From Mytilus californianus (lineage: Eukaryota > Mollusca > Bivalvia > Mytilida > Mytilidae), in NCBI RefSeq assembly GCF_021869535.1, contig NW_026262735.1:434001-498000 (forward strand): 64,000 nucleotides of DNA, in the 5' to 3' direction. Position 1 is the stretch's first letter; each line of letters starts with the position of its first letter. The translations under genes were made by a program, and so were the position numbers. Shown here one piece after another: positions 35,850-45,880 of this stretch. Under the pieces are notes generated by a model. The model was not told the DNA's origin and did not search any database. It saw nothing but the letters and a program-made list of their open reading frames with translations.

Positions 35850-36111
35850 AGTGATCATACTGCCCAAAGTTGGCATGAGTAAAAACGGTTTGCTCTCGGT
35901 TTTCTCTGAGGGACCTTTGTCAGCAGATTTCCTTCAAGACCTTGTTTGTACCTGGACGTGCAAGGGAAAAACAGCTTGCAATAAAAACTGTGTATGCAAC
36001 CAACAAGATTTGGCGTGAACCAATATTTGTGCATGTGAAGTGTCTGATTGTTGCAGAAATTATCTACCACACCGAGCAATATTGGAAGAAGACGATGAAA
36101 ACGATGACTAA
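35850..36111 (+). pseudogene. Cysteine-rich C-terminal exon (CxC-type tail)
   Basis: The frame reads GPLSADFLQDLVCTWTCKGK, then CNKNCVCNQQDLA, a stop codon, then TNICACEVSDCCRN and an acidic tail EEDDENDD ending at a stop at 36111. The spaced Cys residues resemble the short CxC zinc-binding tail (CxCKxxCxxxCxCxxxxxxCxxxCxC) often found at the end of mobile-element proteins. One in-frame TGA replaces the position expected to hold Cys, so this copy is broken. Confidence 0.5.
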
Positions 36112-36340
36112 TGTCAGGTTTTCGAAAGTTGGCATGCCCTTTGTTTCTTAAAATACCCCTACAACCACTCTTTCTGAGGGGTCAATATGTGCTTTTGTAA
36201 GGAATCTCATAAAACCTTAAAAGTTCATATAGCTAGACTATACACTGAACTTTTAGTCCTTCATGATACTCTGTTGATTTAATTGCTTTGTGAAATATTT
36301 GTAACTGGCAATAAATATAGTTCAAAGCAAAAAAAAAAAG

Positions 36341-39300
36341 TCAGAATCATCTAATACAATTATCAAAAAAGTGGTAAAATTTACCGAAAAATGTAGTAAA
36401 ATTGTCAATAAAACAGTTGTTGATTTGCTGTTATATTTAATACAATTATCTATGAAATATTGTCGATTTAAGGTATCATCTAATACAATCATCAAATAAG
36501 TGGTATAATTTACTGAAAAATGTAAAAATAGTTATCAAAGGTACAAGGATTATAATTTAGTACACCAGACGTACGTTTCGTCTACATAAGACTTTCCAAT
36601 CAAGTACTGTAGATTTGATGTTACATTTAATACAATTATCTATAAAATATGATCGATTTAATATAATACCTAATACATTATCTTAAAAAGTGGCGAAATC
36701 TTGTAAGATCTAAATCGAATGAAGGTATCGTAAAAAAGTGACCGATTTAGATAACATCAATTACATTTATCAAAAATTGGTAAAATTTACTGAAAATGTA
36801 GAAAAATTGTCAAAAATGCAGTTGTAGGTTTCCTGTTACGTTTAATACAATTATCTATAAAATATGGTCGATTTTAGGTATCATCTAATACAATTATCAT
36901 AAAGTGGTAAAATGAACTGAAAAATATAGTAAACTTGTTAATTAGGCAGTTCAAGGTTTGCTGTTATATTTAATACAATTATCTATAAAATATGGTCGAT
37001 TAAAGGTATCATCTAATACAATTATCAAAAAAGTAGTAAAATTTACCTAAAAATATAGTAAAATTGTCAATAAAACAGTTGTTGATTTGCTGTTACATTT
37101 AATACAATTTATCTATGAAATATGGTCGATTTAAGGTATCATCTAATACAATTATCAAAAAAGTGGTAAAATTTACTGAAAAATGTAGTAAAATTGTCAA
37201 TAAAGCAGTTGCAGATTTGCTGTTATATTTAATACGTTATCTTTCTATCTAACATAATATCTAATACATTATCTTCAAAAGTGGCGAAATCTTGTAAAAT
37301 CTTAATCTTATGCAGGTATCGTAAAAAAGTGACCAATTTAAGGTAACATCAAATACAATAAAAAAAAATGGTATCATTTACTAGAAAATGTAGTAAAATT
37401 GTCAATAAAAAATGCAGTTGTAGTTTTGCTGTTACATTTAGTACAATTATCTTTAAAATATGGTCGATTTAAGGTATCATACAATACCATTATCTTTAAA
37501 AAGTGAACGATTTAAGGTATCATCGAATACAATTATCAAAAAGTGCTAGAATTTACTAAAAAATGTAGTAAAATTGTCAATAAAACAGTTGTTGATTTGC
37601 TGTTATATTTAATACAATTATCTATGAAATATGGTCGATTTAAGGTATCATCTAATACAATCATCAAAAAAGTGGTATAATTTACTGAAAAATGTAAAAA
37701 TAGTTATCAAAGGTACAAGGATTATAATTTAGTACACCAGACGTGCGTTTCGTCTACATAAGACTTGCCAATTAAGTATTGTAGATTTGCTGTTACATTT
37801 AATACAATTATCTATAAAATATGATCGATTTAATATAATACCTAATACATTATCTTAAAAAGTGGCGAAATCTTGTAAGATCTAAATCTAATAAAGGTAT
37901 CATAAAAAAGTGACCGATTTAGATAACATCAATTACTATTATCCAGAAATTGGTAAAATTTACTGAAAATGTAGAAAAATTGTCAAAAATGCAGTTGTAG
38001 GTTTTTGTTACATTTAATACAATTATCTATAAAATATGGTCGATTTAAGGTATCATCTAATACAATTATCATAAAGTGGTAAAATGAACTGAAAAATATA
38101 GTAAACTTGTTAATTAGGCAGTTCAAGGTTTGCTGTTATATTTAATACAATTATCTCTAAAATATGGTCGATTAAAGGCATCATCTTATACAATTATCAA
38201 AAAAGTGGTAAAATTTACCTAAAAATGTAGTAAAATTGTCAATAAAACAGTTGTTGATTTGCTGTTACATTTAATACAATTTATCTATGAAATATAGTCG
38301 ATTTAAGGTATCATGTAATACAATTATAAAAAAAGTGGTAAAATTTACTGAAAATGTAGAAAAATTGTCAAAAATGCAGTTGTAGGTTTTTGTAACATTT
38401 AATACAATTATCTATAAAATATGGTCGATTTAAGGTATCATCTAATACAATTATCATAAAGTGGTAAAATGAACTGAAAAATATAGTAAACTTGTTAATT
38501 AGGCAGTTCAAGGTTTGCTGTTATATTTAATACAATTATCTATAAAATATGGTCGATTAAAGGCATCATCTAATACAATTATAAAAAAAGTAGTAAAATT
38601 TACCTAAAAATGTAGTAAAATTGTCAATAAAACAGTTGTTGATTTGCTGTTACATTTAATACAATTTATCTATGAAATATGGTCGATTTAAGGTATCATC
38701 TAATACAATTATAAAAAAAGTGGTAAAATTTACTGAAAAATGTAGTAAAATTGTCATAAAGCAGTTGCAGATTTGCTGTTATATTTAATACGATTATCTA
38801 TCTATCTAACATAATATCTAATACATTATCTTCAAAAGTGGCGAAATCTTGTAAAATCTTAATCTTATGCAGGTATCGTAAAAAAGTGACCAATTTAAGG
38901 TAACATGAAATACAATAAAAAAAATGGTATCATTTGCTAGAAAATGTAGTAAAATTGTCAATAATGCAGTTGTATTTTGCTGTTACATTTAATACAATTA
39001 TCTTTAAAATATGGTCGATTTAAGGTATCATCTAATACAATTATCATAAAGTGGTAAAAAACTGAAAAATAAAGTAAACTTGTTAATTAGGCAGTTCAAG
39101 GTTTGCTGTTATATTTAATACAATTATCTATAAAATATGGTCGATTAAAGGCATCATCTAATACAATTATCAAAAAAGTGGTAAAATTTACCTAAAAATC
39201 TAGTAAAATTGTCAATAAAACAGTTGTTGATTTGCTGTTACATTTAATACAATTTATCTATGAAATATGGTCGATTTAAGGTATCATCTAATACAATTAT

Positions 39301-39680
39301 AAAAAAAGTGGTAAAATTTACTGAAAAATGTAGTAAAATTGTCAATAAAGCAGTTGCAGATTTGCTGTTATATTTAATACGATTATCTATCTATCTAACA
39401 TAATATCTAATACATTATCTTCAAAAGTGGCGAAATCTTGTAAAATCTTAATCTTATGCAGGTATCGTAAAAAAGTGACCAATTTAAGGTAACATCGAAT
39501 ACAATAAAAAAAAAATGGTATCATTTGCTAGAAAATGTAGTAAAATTGTCAATAATGCAGTTGTAGTTTTGCTGTTACATTTAATACAATTATCTTTAAA
39601 ATATGGTAGATTTAAGGTATCATACAATACCATTATCTTGAAAAAGTGAACGATTTAAGGTAACATCAAATACAATTATC
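36341..39680. repeat. Satellite array, first 3316-bp higher-order copy
   Basis: The monomer is about 129 bp. It contains TTTAATACAATTATCTATGA, AATATGGTCGATTTAAGGTA and GTAGTAAAATTGTCAATAAA blocks. Monomers vary, and variant types recur in a fixed order. Equivalent positions of this copy and the one at 45881-49196 are exactly 9516 bp apart. This equals one 3316-bp unit plus the inserted 6191-bp LINE and its 9-bp duplication. The copies are almost identical, which indicates recent duplication or homogenisation. Confidence 0.92.
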
Positions 39681-39689
39681 AAAAAAGTG

Positions 39690-40449
39690 CCCCCCGGTGG
39701 ATCGCTATCCTTGCCGTGGTCGGGGGGCTTGCGTGTCTCAGTGACCCCAAGAGCTATGCCAGTTGGAGCTTCGTCTCCTGGTAGGGTTACCCATGCTGGA
39801 CAGGTCGAAGGGTAGAGACCAGACTAAAGTGATCCGAACATCGTATGAGTTGCCCGATGTTTTAAATAAAATAGGCTCTCCAACCCGTTGGCCGTGGGTT
39901 GCTACCCGTGTCGGTGGTTGACGAGATCCTTGCGGATGAGGGCTGTAGCCAGACTTCTTACGGTCAGAAAAATACCCGGACGGACGAGACTATAGTTCAA
40001 TAAGCTGCTTTGGCTCCAATATCATCTAAACGGGAGGTCGGATGGACCCGGTTCGATCAATCGGCTGGTCATGTCGAGCCCTTCAGTTAATCCTCAACAA
40101 TAAGCTTTCTTGTAACAATTTTCATTATATACACATGTGTTTTAAATTAAGCTATTTATATTTCGGATAACTGAAGAAGGCGATGGCTCATGGGTCAATC
40201 AAGTGGTACGCTTTCTATTTCGCTTGATGGATACGCTCTGCTTGAGTATACTATTCTTGGAACATCTGGTGCTTTCCGCAGTGGATCTTGGGTGCTAATT
40301 TTGGGGACCAGCTACGTTATACATGTTATACTTGGAGCTCGTTTTCAGCATTAGCACTTGACCCCGGCTCGCCACGGAAACACAGCATCGCCCTTGTAGG
40401 CACTCCGAGGTGGGTGGATGACAAGAATGGTGAATCTTTCTCATTTCCT
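39690..40449 (+). promoter_or_regulatory. LINE 5' UTR, presumed internal promoter region
   Basis: About 760 bp precede the first ATG of ORF1. The first 50 bp hold the GC-rich block TGCCGTGGTCGGGGGGCTTG. LINEs of this type generally carry an internal promoter here; that is family knowledge and not shown by the sequence. The ORF1 frame is open further upstream to about 40288, but without an ATG. Confidence 0.55.
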
Positions 40450-41979
40450 ATGGCACAACAAAACCAACCCTCTAAATCAGCTTTAATACATAAAAAAAGA
40501 AAATGTGATGATTCAGTGCCCTGTCAGGAAGATGACAGTTGGCCCAGATTTATTGTAATAAAAGGAACAGATGAAAAACCAATTTCCAAAATATCTCCCT
40601 TTGTGATTCACAAACAAATTCAAAGCGTTGCTGGTACTGTTAAAAAAGTTTCAAAAATGAGATCAGGCAATTTGTTGGTTGAATGTTCCAACAAAAGTCA
40701 GTCAACAAATTTGCTTACACTGACAACAATTACAAACTTTCCTGTTTCTGCCTCTCCTCACAACAGTTTGAACAGCTGTAAGGGGATCATTCGAGACAGA
40801 AGTCAATACCTTGGTGACCTTACCGTGGAAGAAATCTGTGAGGAACTTTCAAGCCAAGGTGTAACTGATGTTGTTAGATTTCAAATAAAAAAGAATGGAA
40901 ATATAATCAAATTAAATACATATCTTTTGACATTTAGAACTCCAACTCCTCCTCCATCTATTACTTTAGGTTGCTTCGGAATCAGAGTTGACAGGTTTAT
41001 CCCTAACCCAATTCGATGCTTCACTTGTCAAAAGTTTGGTCATGGAAGCAAACAATGTCGTGGTACGCAGAGATGCTTCAAGTGTTCTGACGAAGGACAC
41101 GAGGGAACAACCTGTAGCTCTGAATCTTCTAAATGCGTAAACTGTGGTGAATCCCATTTTTCATCATCTAGGGACTGCCCTGTTTACCTTAAAGAAAAAA
41201 ATATTATCAAAATTAAAACAGAAAGAAACATCAGTTACCCAGAAGCTAAACAGATAGCTTCTGTTTCGAATGATCTCCTTGTTTCGAACAGACCATCGTA
41301 CGCCAGCAAAGTTGTCCGCTCATTCAGTCACGAGCATACACAAACTCGCATGACCTGGCCAATTGATGCTGAGACATTTACAATGCTGCCTGTTGAAACA
41401 GAACCTAACGATAAAATATTAGTTCCAAGAAAACCAACACCTTCTAAAACCAGTACTCAGTCAACTCAATCTTCCTTACAGAGCTCAATGTCATCATCTA
41501 AAAATAATGAAAAAAAGAAATCAAATAAAAAAGATACAGTTAAATCAGACAGTTGGGGCGGTGAATCTGTCTGGGATCTTCCCAGTGACATAGATGATTC
41601 TTCCATCTCCAATAGTCCTCCTTCATCTGCATCTAATAAAACTAGTTTATCTTTTGCATCTAGTACAAAGTCTTCTAAAGCCCCGTCTCCTCTTCGTTCT
41701 CCAGAACAGAAGGATGTCCCAAAGAAGCCAGCAAATACATCCTCTCAGAAGTCTTCTGATTCGAGGTCGCGGGGTAGGGGTCGAGGCGGAGTAAAACCAG
41801 CTGCGCATGGTCCTGGAGATCGACGACTCTCCTCACACAACAGATTTTCAACACTTAACGACGAATCAGAAATGGAAATCGAAAGTGTTCCGCCACCCGA
41901 AAGTTTACAATCTCAGGGTGAGCGAAATAAGAATGCTGGCAAACTCGATAGCATTCGCCCGTCTATTAACAAATCATGA
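40450..41979 (+). CDS. LINE ORF1 protein with three CCHC zinc knuckles
   Basis: A 509-residue protein counted from the first ATG (MAQQNQPSK). The frame extends 54 codons further upstream with only a TTG, so the ATG is preferred. Residues ~20-170 form a basic domain with predicted nucleic-acid-binding character (PRFIVIKG...ISPFVIHKQIQ). Three zinc knuckles follow near residues 190-240: CFTCQKFGHGSKQC, CFKCSDEGHEGTTC and CVNCGESHFSSSRDC. The C-terminal half is low complexity, rich in Ser, Pro, Lys and Thr, with an RGRGRGG stretch. Such ORF1 proteins bind the element RNA and form the ribonucleoprotein that carries it to the nucleus. It overlaps ORF2 by 4 bp, which suggests translation of ORF2 by reinitiation or a similar mechanism. 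Confidence 0.93.
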   Translation: MAQQNQPSKSALIHKKRKCDDSVPCQEDDSWPRFIVIKGTDEKPISKISPFVIHKQIQSVAGTVKKVSKMRSGNLLVECSNKSQSTNLLTLTTITNFPVSASPHNSLNSCKGIIRDRSQYLGDLTVEEICEELSSQGVTDVVRFQIKKNGNIIKLNTYLLTFRTPTPPPSITLGCFGIRVDRFIPNPIRCFTCQKFGHGSKQCRGTQRCFKCSDEGHEGTTCSSESSKCVNCGESHFSSSRDCPVYLKEKNIIKIKTERNISYPEAKQIASVSNDLLVSNRPSYASKVVRSFSHEHTQTRMTWPIDAETFTMLPVETEPNDKILVPRKPTPSKTSTQSTQSSLQSSMSSSKNNEKKKSNKKDTVKSDSWGGESVWDLPSDIDDSSISNSPPSSASNKTSLSFASSTKSSKAPSPLRSPEQKDVPKKPANTSSQKSSDSRSRGRGRGGVKPAAHGPGDRRLSSHNRFSTLNDESEMEIESVPPPESLQSQGERNKNAGKLDSIRPSINKS

Positions 41980-44900
41980 CTAATATCATCCAATGGAATT
42001 GCCGAGGTCTTAAAATAAATCTTCTCGAGTTAACGCTTCTAGTTCAGTCATTTTTACCTACTGCATTTTGTCTTCAAGAAACTCATTTAAAAGAAAGTGA
42101 CAATGTATCTTTAAAAGGATACAACATGTATAGCACATTTTCTAAGGTAGATGAACGTGCTGCAGGCGGATCATCCATTTTTGTGAAGGACAACGTCATT
42201 CATAGCACAGTCCAACTCACCACGGATCTGCAGGCAGTTGCAATTCGTTTATCATTAGATAAAACAATTACATTATGTTCTATATATATTCCACCCAATT
42301 CAATTATAGATAAAGCTAAACTCAAAAACCTCACCGATCAATTACCCTCACCATTTATACTTATGGGCGACTTCAATGCACACAACCCCTTGTGGGGAAG
42401 CAAGTCTCATAATATCAAAGGTAAGATCATTGAGGACTTTGTCTCTCAAGAAGGATTATGCATTTTTAATAATGGATCTAATACTTATCTTCATCCTGGA
42501 AACGGGTCTTATTCTGCTATTGATATCACTATTTGCGATCCCTCTCTTCTTCTGGATTATTCATGGCGTGTTCATGATGATCTATGTGGAAGTGATCACT
42601 TTCCAATAGTACTTGGACATCTTTTTACTTCTGCCCAACAGAGAGTACCACGTTTGAAACTTGACAAGGCGGATTGGTCCTTGTTTGAGAATCTCTGTCA
42701 AGCGGAACTTCAGTCAAAGATGTTTGAGACTGTACAAGATCCAATTTTAACTTTTAATACAGTTTTAACGTCAATTGCTGACAGAACTATTCCTAAGACC
42801 TCGGCAAATCCGAAACATCCCAGCAAACCATGGTTTGATGATGCTTGTGATCAAGCAATAGGTGACCGTAAAAAATCTGAAAGACGGTTCAACCAACAAC
42901 CAACGACAGAAAACTTGAGTAATTTCCGTGTTTTTCGCGCTAAGGCACGGCGGACTTGCAGGCAAGCACGACGAACGTCTTGGAAGAAATTTGTCTCGGA
43001 GATAACATCTCGCACTCCGATGACAAAAGTATGGAACATGATACAAAAGATAAAAGGTAAAAATTCTAAAGCCACAGTTAAACATTTAAAAAATGGCAAT
43101 GATTTATTAACATCTGAAAAGGATATTGCCAACAAGCTTGGTGAAACTTTTGCGAAATCTTCTTCTTCTAACAACTACAGGGAAGATTTTAAAAAAGTTA
43201 AAAAACAAAAAGAAAAAATTAAATTAAACTTTAAATCAAAAAATGGTGAAAATTATAATAAACTCTTTTCTCTTGAAGAACTTAAAACATCTCTATCAAA
43301 AGCCCATGATACAGCTTGTGGGCCTGATAATATTCACTACCAACTGTTAAAACACTTGCCAGATTCCTCGCTGGAAGCTCTTTTGCAGCTTATGAATAAC
43401 ATCTGGGAATCTGGTGATTTACCATCAATCTGGAAGCTTGCAACCGTCGTGCCTATTCCAAAACCAAGTAAAGATCACACGGATCCTATTAATTATCGGC
43501 CAATTGCTCTTACCAGTTGTGTCTGTAAAACACTAGAACGGATGGTTAATGATCGCCTTGTTTGGTTCCTGGAATCCAATGGGCTTTTAGCCAATATCCA
43601 GTGTGGATTCCGCCAAGGTCGCAGTACTCTTGACCATCTTGTTCGATTCGAATCATTTGTCCGTAATGGTTTTGCGAAAAATGAACATGTAGTGTCGGTC
43701 TTTTTCGATCTAGAAAAAGCCTATGATACTACATGGAAGTATGGTATTTTAAAAGATCTGTTTGATATGGGGTTGAAAGGCAATATGCCAAATTTTATTT
43801 CGAATTTTTTATCTAACAGACAATTTAATGTTAGAGTAAATTCAACCATGTCTGATCTGTATGATCAAGAGATGGGTGTCCCTCAGGGCAGTATTTTATC
43901 TGTTACATTATTTAGTCTTAAAATCAACAGCCTTGTTGAAGTTTTAAAAAGTAATATTGAAGGTTCATTGTATGTTGATGACTTTTTAATATGTTATAGA
44001 GGCAAAAATATGAATAACATAGAAAGACAATTACAGTTATGTCTTGGAAGAATTGAAAAATGGGCCTCGGAAAATGGGTTTAAATTTTCCACTTCAAAAA
44101 CGGTCGGGATGCATTTTTGTAACAAAAGGAAATTGCATCTTGATCCAGAACTCACTTTGTACGGCAACCCAATTAAAATGGTTGATGAAACCAAATTTCT
44201 TGGGTTAATTTTCGATAAAAAGTTAACCTTTCTACCCCATATCAAAATGTTAAAATCGAAATGTTTAAAAGCATTAGATATTTTAAAAGTTGTCGGCAGC
44301 ACCGACTGGGGTGCTGATCGCAACATTTTACTTAATTTATATAGATCTCTAGTTAGATCTAAACTAGATTATGGCTCTATAGTGTATGGCTCTGCAAGGA
44401 AGTCCTACATACAGATTCTCGATGCTGTGCATCATCAGGGTTTGCGTCTCTGTCTTGGCGCATTTAAAACCTCACCAGTTGAGAGTCTGTATGTAGAGGC
44501 TGATGAGCACTCACTCTCTAACAGACGTTTGAAGCTTGGACTTCAATATGCTGTCAAACTAAAAGCCTACTCAGATAATCCTGCCTACAGCTGTGTTTTT
44601 AATCCAATTTATGAAGATATTTTTGCAAAACATGAAAATAAAATTCCCCCGTTAGGTATACGTTTAAAACCACATTTAGCTTCTTTTGATTTAAAATCTG
44701 TTGCTCAAGTTGAAACTTGCAAATGTCCTCCATGGGAACTTCCCAAACCAAAAATGATATTTGATCTCCGTGAACACAATAAAAATAAAACAAATCCTCT
44801 TTTAATTCAGCAACACTATGCTGAAATCAAAGCCAATTATTCAGATTTTTCAACTGTCTATACTGATGGATCAAAAGATGGTGACAGAGTTGCATCTGCT

Positions 44901-45647
44901 GCTGTCTTCAGGGACAGAGCTGCAACTCTCCGTTTGCCATCTGATGCATCGATCTTTACTGCTGAAGCAGAAGCAATAATTTTGGCTTTGAAATTTATTG
45001 CTTCTTCAGATAAATCCAAATTTATTATATGTTCTGATTTACTTTCATGCTTACAAGCTATACAAAATACTAAAATTAAAAACCCAACAATTCTCAAAAT
45101 TTTATATGTAATGAGGAATTTAAAAATTCTTCTTAAAGAAATATTATTTCTATGGGTGCCGAGTCATGTTGGAATCCTTGGAAACACAGCTGTAGACCTT
45201 GAGGCAAAGAATGCCCTGGGTGACCCTTTATCTAACTGTGATATACCATATACCGATTTTAAATCTAATATTAGAGAATATGTTTTTAATATATTGAAAA
45301 ATGAATGGAGTAAAAAAGATGGTAATAAATTACATGAAATTAAACCTAATTTATGTAAACCTTTCAATAATTTTATGTGCAGAAAAGATCAGTGTGTTAT
45401 TTCTAGATGTCGTATTGGTCATACTAGAATAACACACGAATATCTTTTAAAAAATGAAGTAGAACCACAATGTATACCTTGCAACTGCAAGTATACTATT
45501 AAACATGTTTTAATCAATTGTATTGACTTTGCTGATATTCGTAAGAAGCATTTCAATGTCAATAATATGTATGATTTATTTAATAATGTTTCATTTACAA
45601 ATATTGTTTCATTTTTAAAAGAAGTTGGAATATATTCTAAAATATAA
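41976..45647 (+). CDS. LINE ORF2: APE endonuclease, reverse transcriptase, RNase H
   Basis: An uninterrupted 1223-residue protein. Residues 1-215 are an APE-type endonuclease. It has IIQWNCRGL, the Glu of LQETHL, MGDFNAHNPLWG and a final GSDHFPI. The reverse transcriptase spans about 440-720, with NYRPIALTSCVCKTLERM and QCGFRQGRSTLDHL. FFDLEKAYDT carries the first catalytic Asp near residue 578. MGVPQGSILS and the YVDD box near residue 666 follow. RNase H starts near residue 962 (YTDGSKDGD), with TAEAEAI, the Asp of ICSDLLS and NTAVDLEAKNA, so all four acidic catalytic residues are present. The C-terminal Cys/His stretch (CIPCNCKYTIKHVLINC) may bind zinc. The enzyme nicks target DNA and copies element RNA at the nick (target-primed reverse transcription). 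No stop or frameshift seen. The truncated copy at 475-1338 is the same protein's end. Confidence 0.96.
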   Translation: MTNIIQWNCRGLKINLLELTLLVQSFLPTAFCLQETHLKESDNVSLKGYNMYSTFSKVDERAAGGSSIFVKDNVIHSTVQLTTDLQAVAIRLSLDKTITLCSIYIPPNSIIDKAKLKNLTDQLPSPFILMGDFNAHNPLWGSKSHNIKGKIIEDFVSQEGLCIFNNGSNTYLHPGNGSYSAIDITICDPSLLLDYSWRVHDDLCGSDHFPIVLGHLFTSAQQRVPRLKLDKADWSLFENLCQAELQSKMFETVQDPILTFNTVLTSIADRTIPKTSANPKHPSKPWFDDACDQAIGDRKKSERRFNQQPTTENLSNFRVFRAKARRTCRQARRTSWKKFVSEITSRTPMTKVWNMIQKIKGKNSKATVKHLKNGNDLLTSEKDIANKLGETFAKSSSSNNYREDFKKVKKQKEKIKLNFKSKNGENYNKLFSLEELKTSLSKAHDTACGPDNIHYQLLKHLPDSSLEALLQLMNNIWESGDLPSIWKLATVVPIPKPSKDHTDPINYRPIALTSCVCKTLERMVNDRLVWFLESNGLLANIQCGFRQGRSTLDHLVRFESFVRNGFAKNEHVVSVFFDLEKAYDTTWKYGILKDLFDMGLKGNMPNFISNFLSNRQFNVRVNSTMSDLYDQEMGVPQGSILSVTLFSLKINSLVEVLKSNIEGSLYVDDFLICYRGKNMNNIERQLQLCLGRIEKWASENGFKFSTSKTVGMHFCNKRKLHLDPELTLYGNPIKMVDETKFLGLIFDKKLTFLPHIKMLKSKCLKALDILKVVGSTDWGADRNILLNLYRSLVRSKLDYGSIVYGSARKSYIQILDAVHHQGLRLCLGAFKTSPVESLYVEADEHSLSNRRLKLGLQYAVKLKAYSDNPAYSCVFNPIYEDIFAKHENKIPPLGIRLKPHLASFDLKSVAQVETCKCPPWELPKPKMIFDLREHNKNKTNPLLIQQHYAEIKANYSDFSTVYTDGSKDGDRVASAAVFRDRAATLRLPSDASIFTAEAEAIILALKFIASSDKSKFIICSDLLSCLQAIQNTKIKNPTILKILYVMRNLKILLKEILFLWVPSHVGILGNTAVDLEAKNALGDPLSNCDIPYTDFKSNIREYVFNILKNEWSKKDGNKLHEIKPNLCKPFNNFMCRKDQCVISRCRIGHTRITHEYLLKNEVEPQCIPCNCKYTIKHVLINCIDFADIRKKHFNVNNMYDLFNNVSFTNIVSFLKEVGIYSKI

Positions 45648-45880
45648 AAATGTTATTATATTTAAAACGATTTAAAATTTTTATCACGTTATCTTAATGT
45701 TCATTTTTATTTGTAAATAATCAATTTGCTTTAATCTAGAATTTTAGTTTATTGAAGGACCTTTTGTCTGATTTTAAGAATATGCTTTAAATTGTAAAAA
45801 ATATTCGAATTAGCTCTCGCCGCGATATAGCCTTGTTGTGCTAATGCGGCGTAAAGCAACCAACAATCAATCAATCAATC

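Larger units (their letters stand above)
39690..45880 (+). mobile_element. Full-length LINE retrotransposon with intact ORF1 and ORF2
   Basis: A 6191-bp non-LTR element inserted in the satellite array. AAAAAAGTG at 39681-39689 and 45881-45889 is a perfect 9-bp target-site duplication. Removing the insert restores the satellite text found at 49190-49205. The 5' UTR (39690-40449) starts CCCCCCGGTGGATCGCTATC and is GC-richer than its surroundings. ORF1 and ORF2 overlap by 4 bp (ATGA). The 3' UTR (45648-45880) ends CGTAAAGCAACCAACAATC plus AATC repeats. Endonuclease, reverse transcriptase and RNase H domains place it in the I-like superfamily (I, Nimb or a relative); the clade was not tested. Open frames and a perfect duplication suggest a young, possibly active copy. 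Confidence 0.96.

Noticed and set aside
40288-40449. Upstream extension of ORF1 to 40288
   Set aside because: It would start at TTG; the first ATG in frame is at 40450, and the upstream text is part of the 5' UTR.
40966-41157. Open frames antisense to, or in other frames of, the LINE ORFs (also 42376-42609, 42771-43174, 43994-44326)
   Set aside because: They are shadows of the intact ORF1 and ORF2, with no domain signal.
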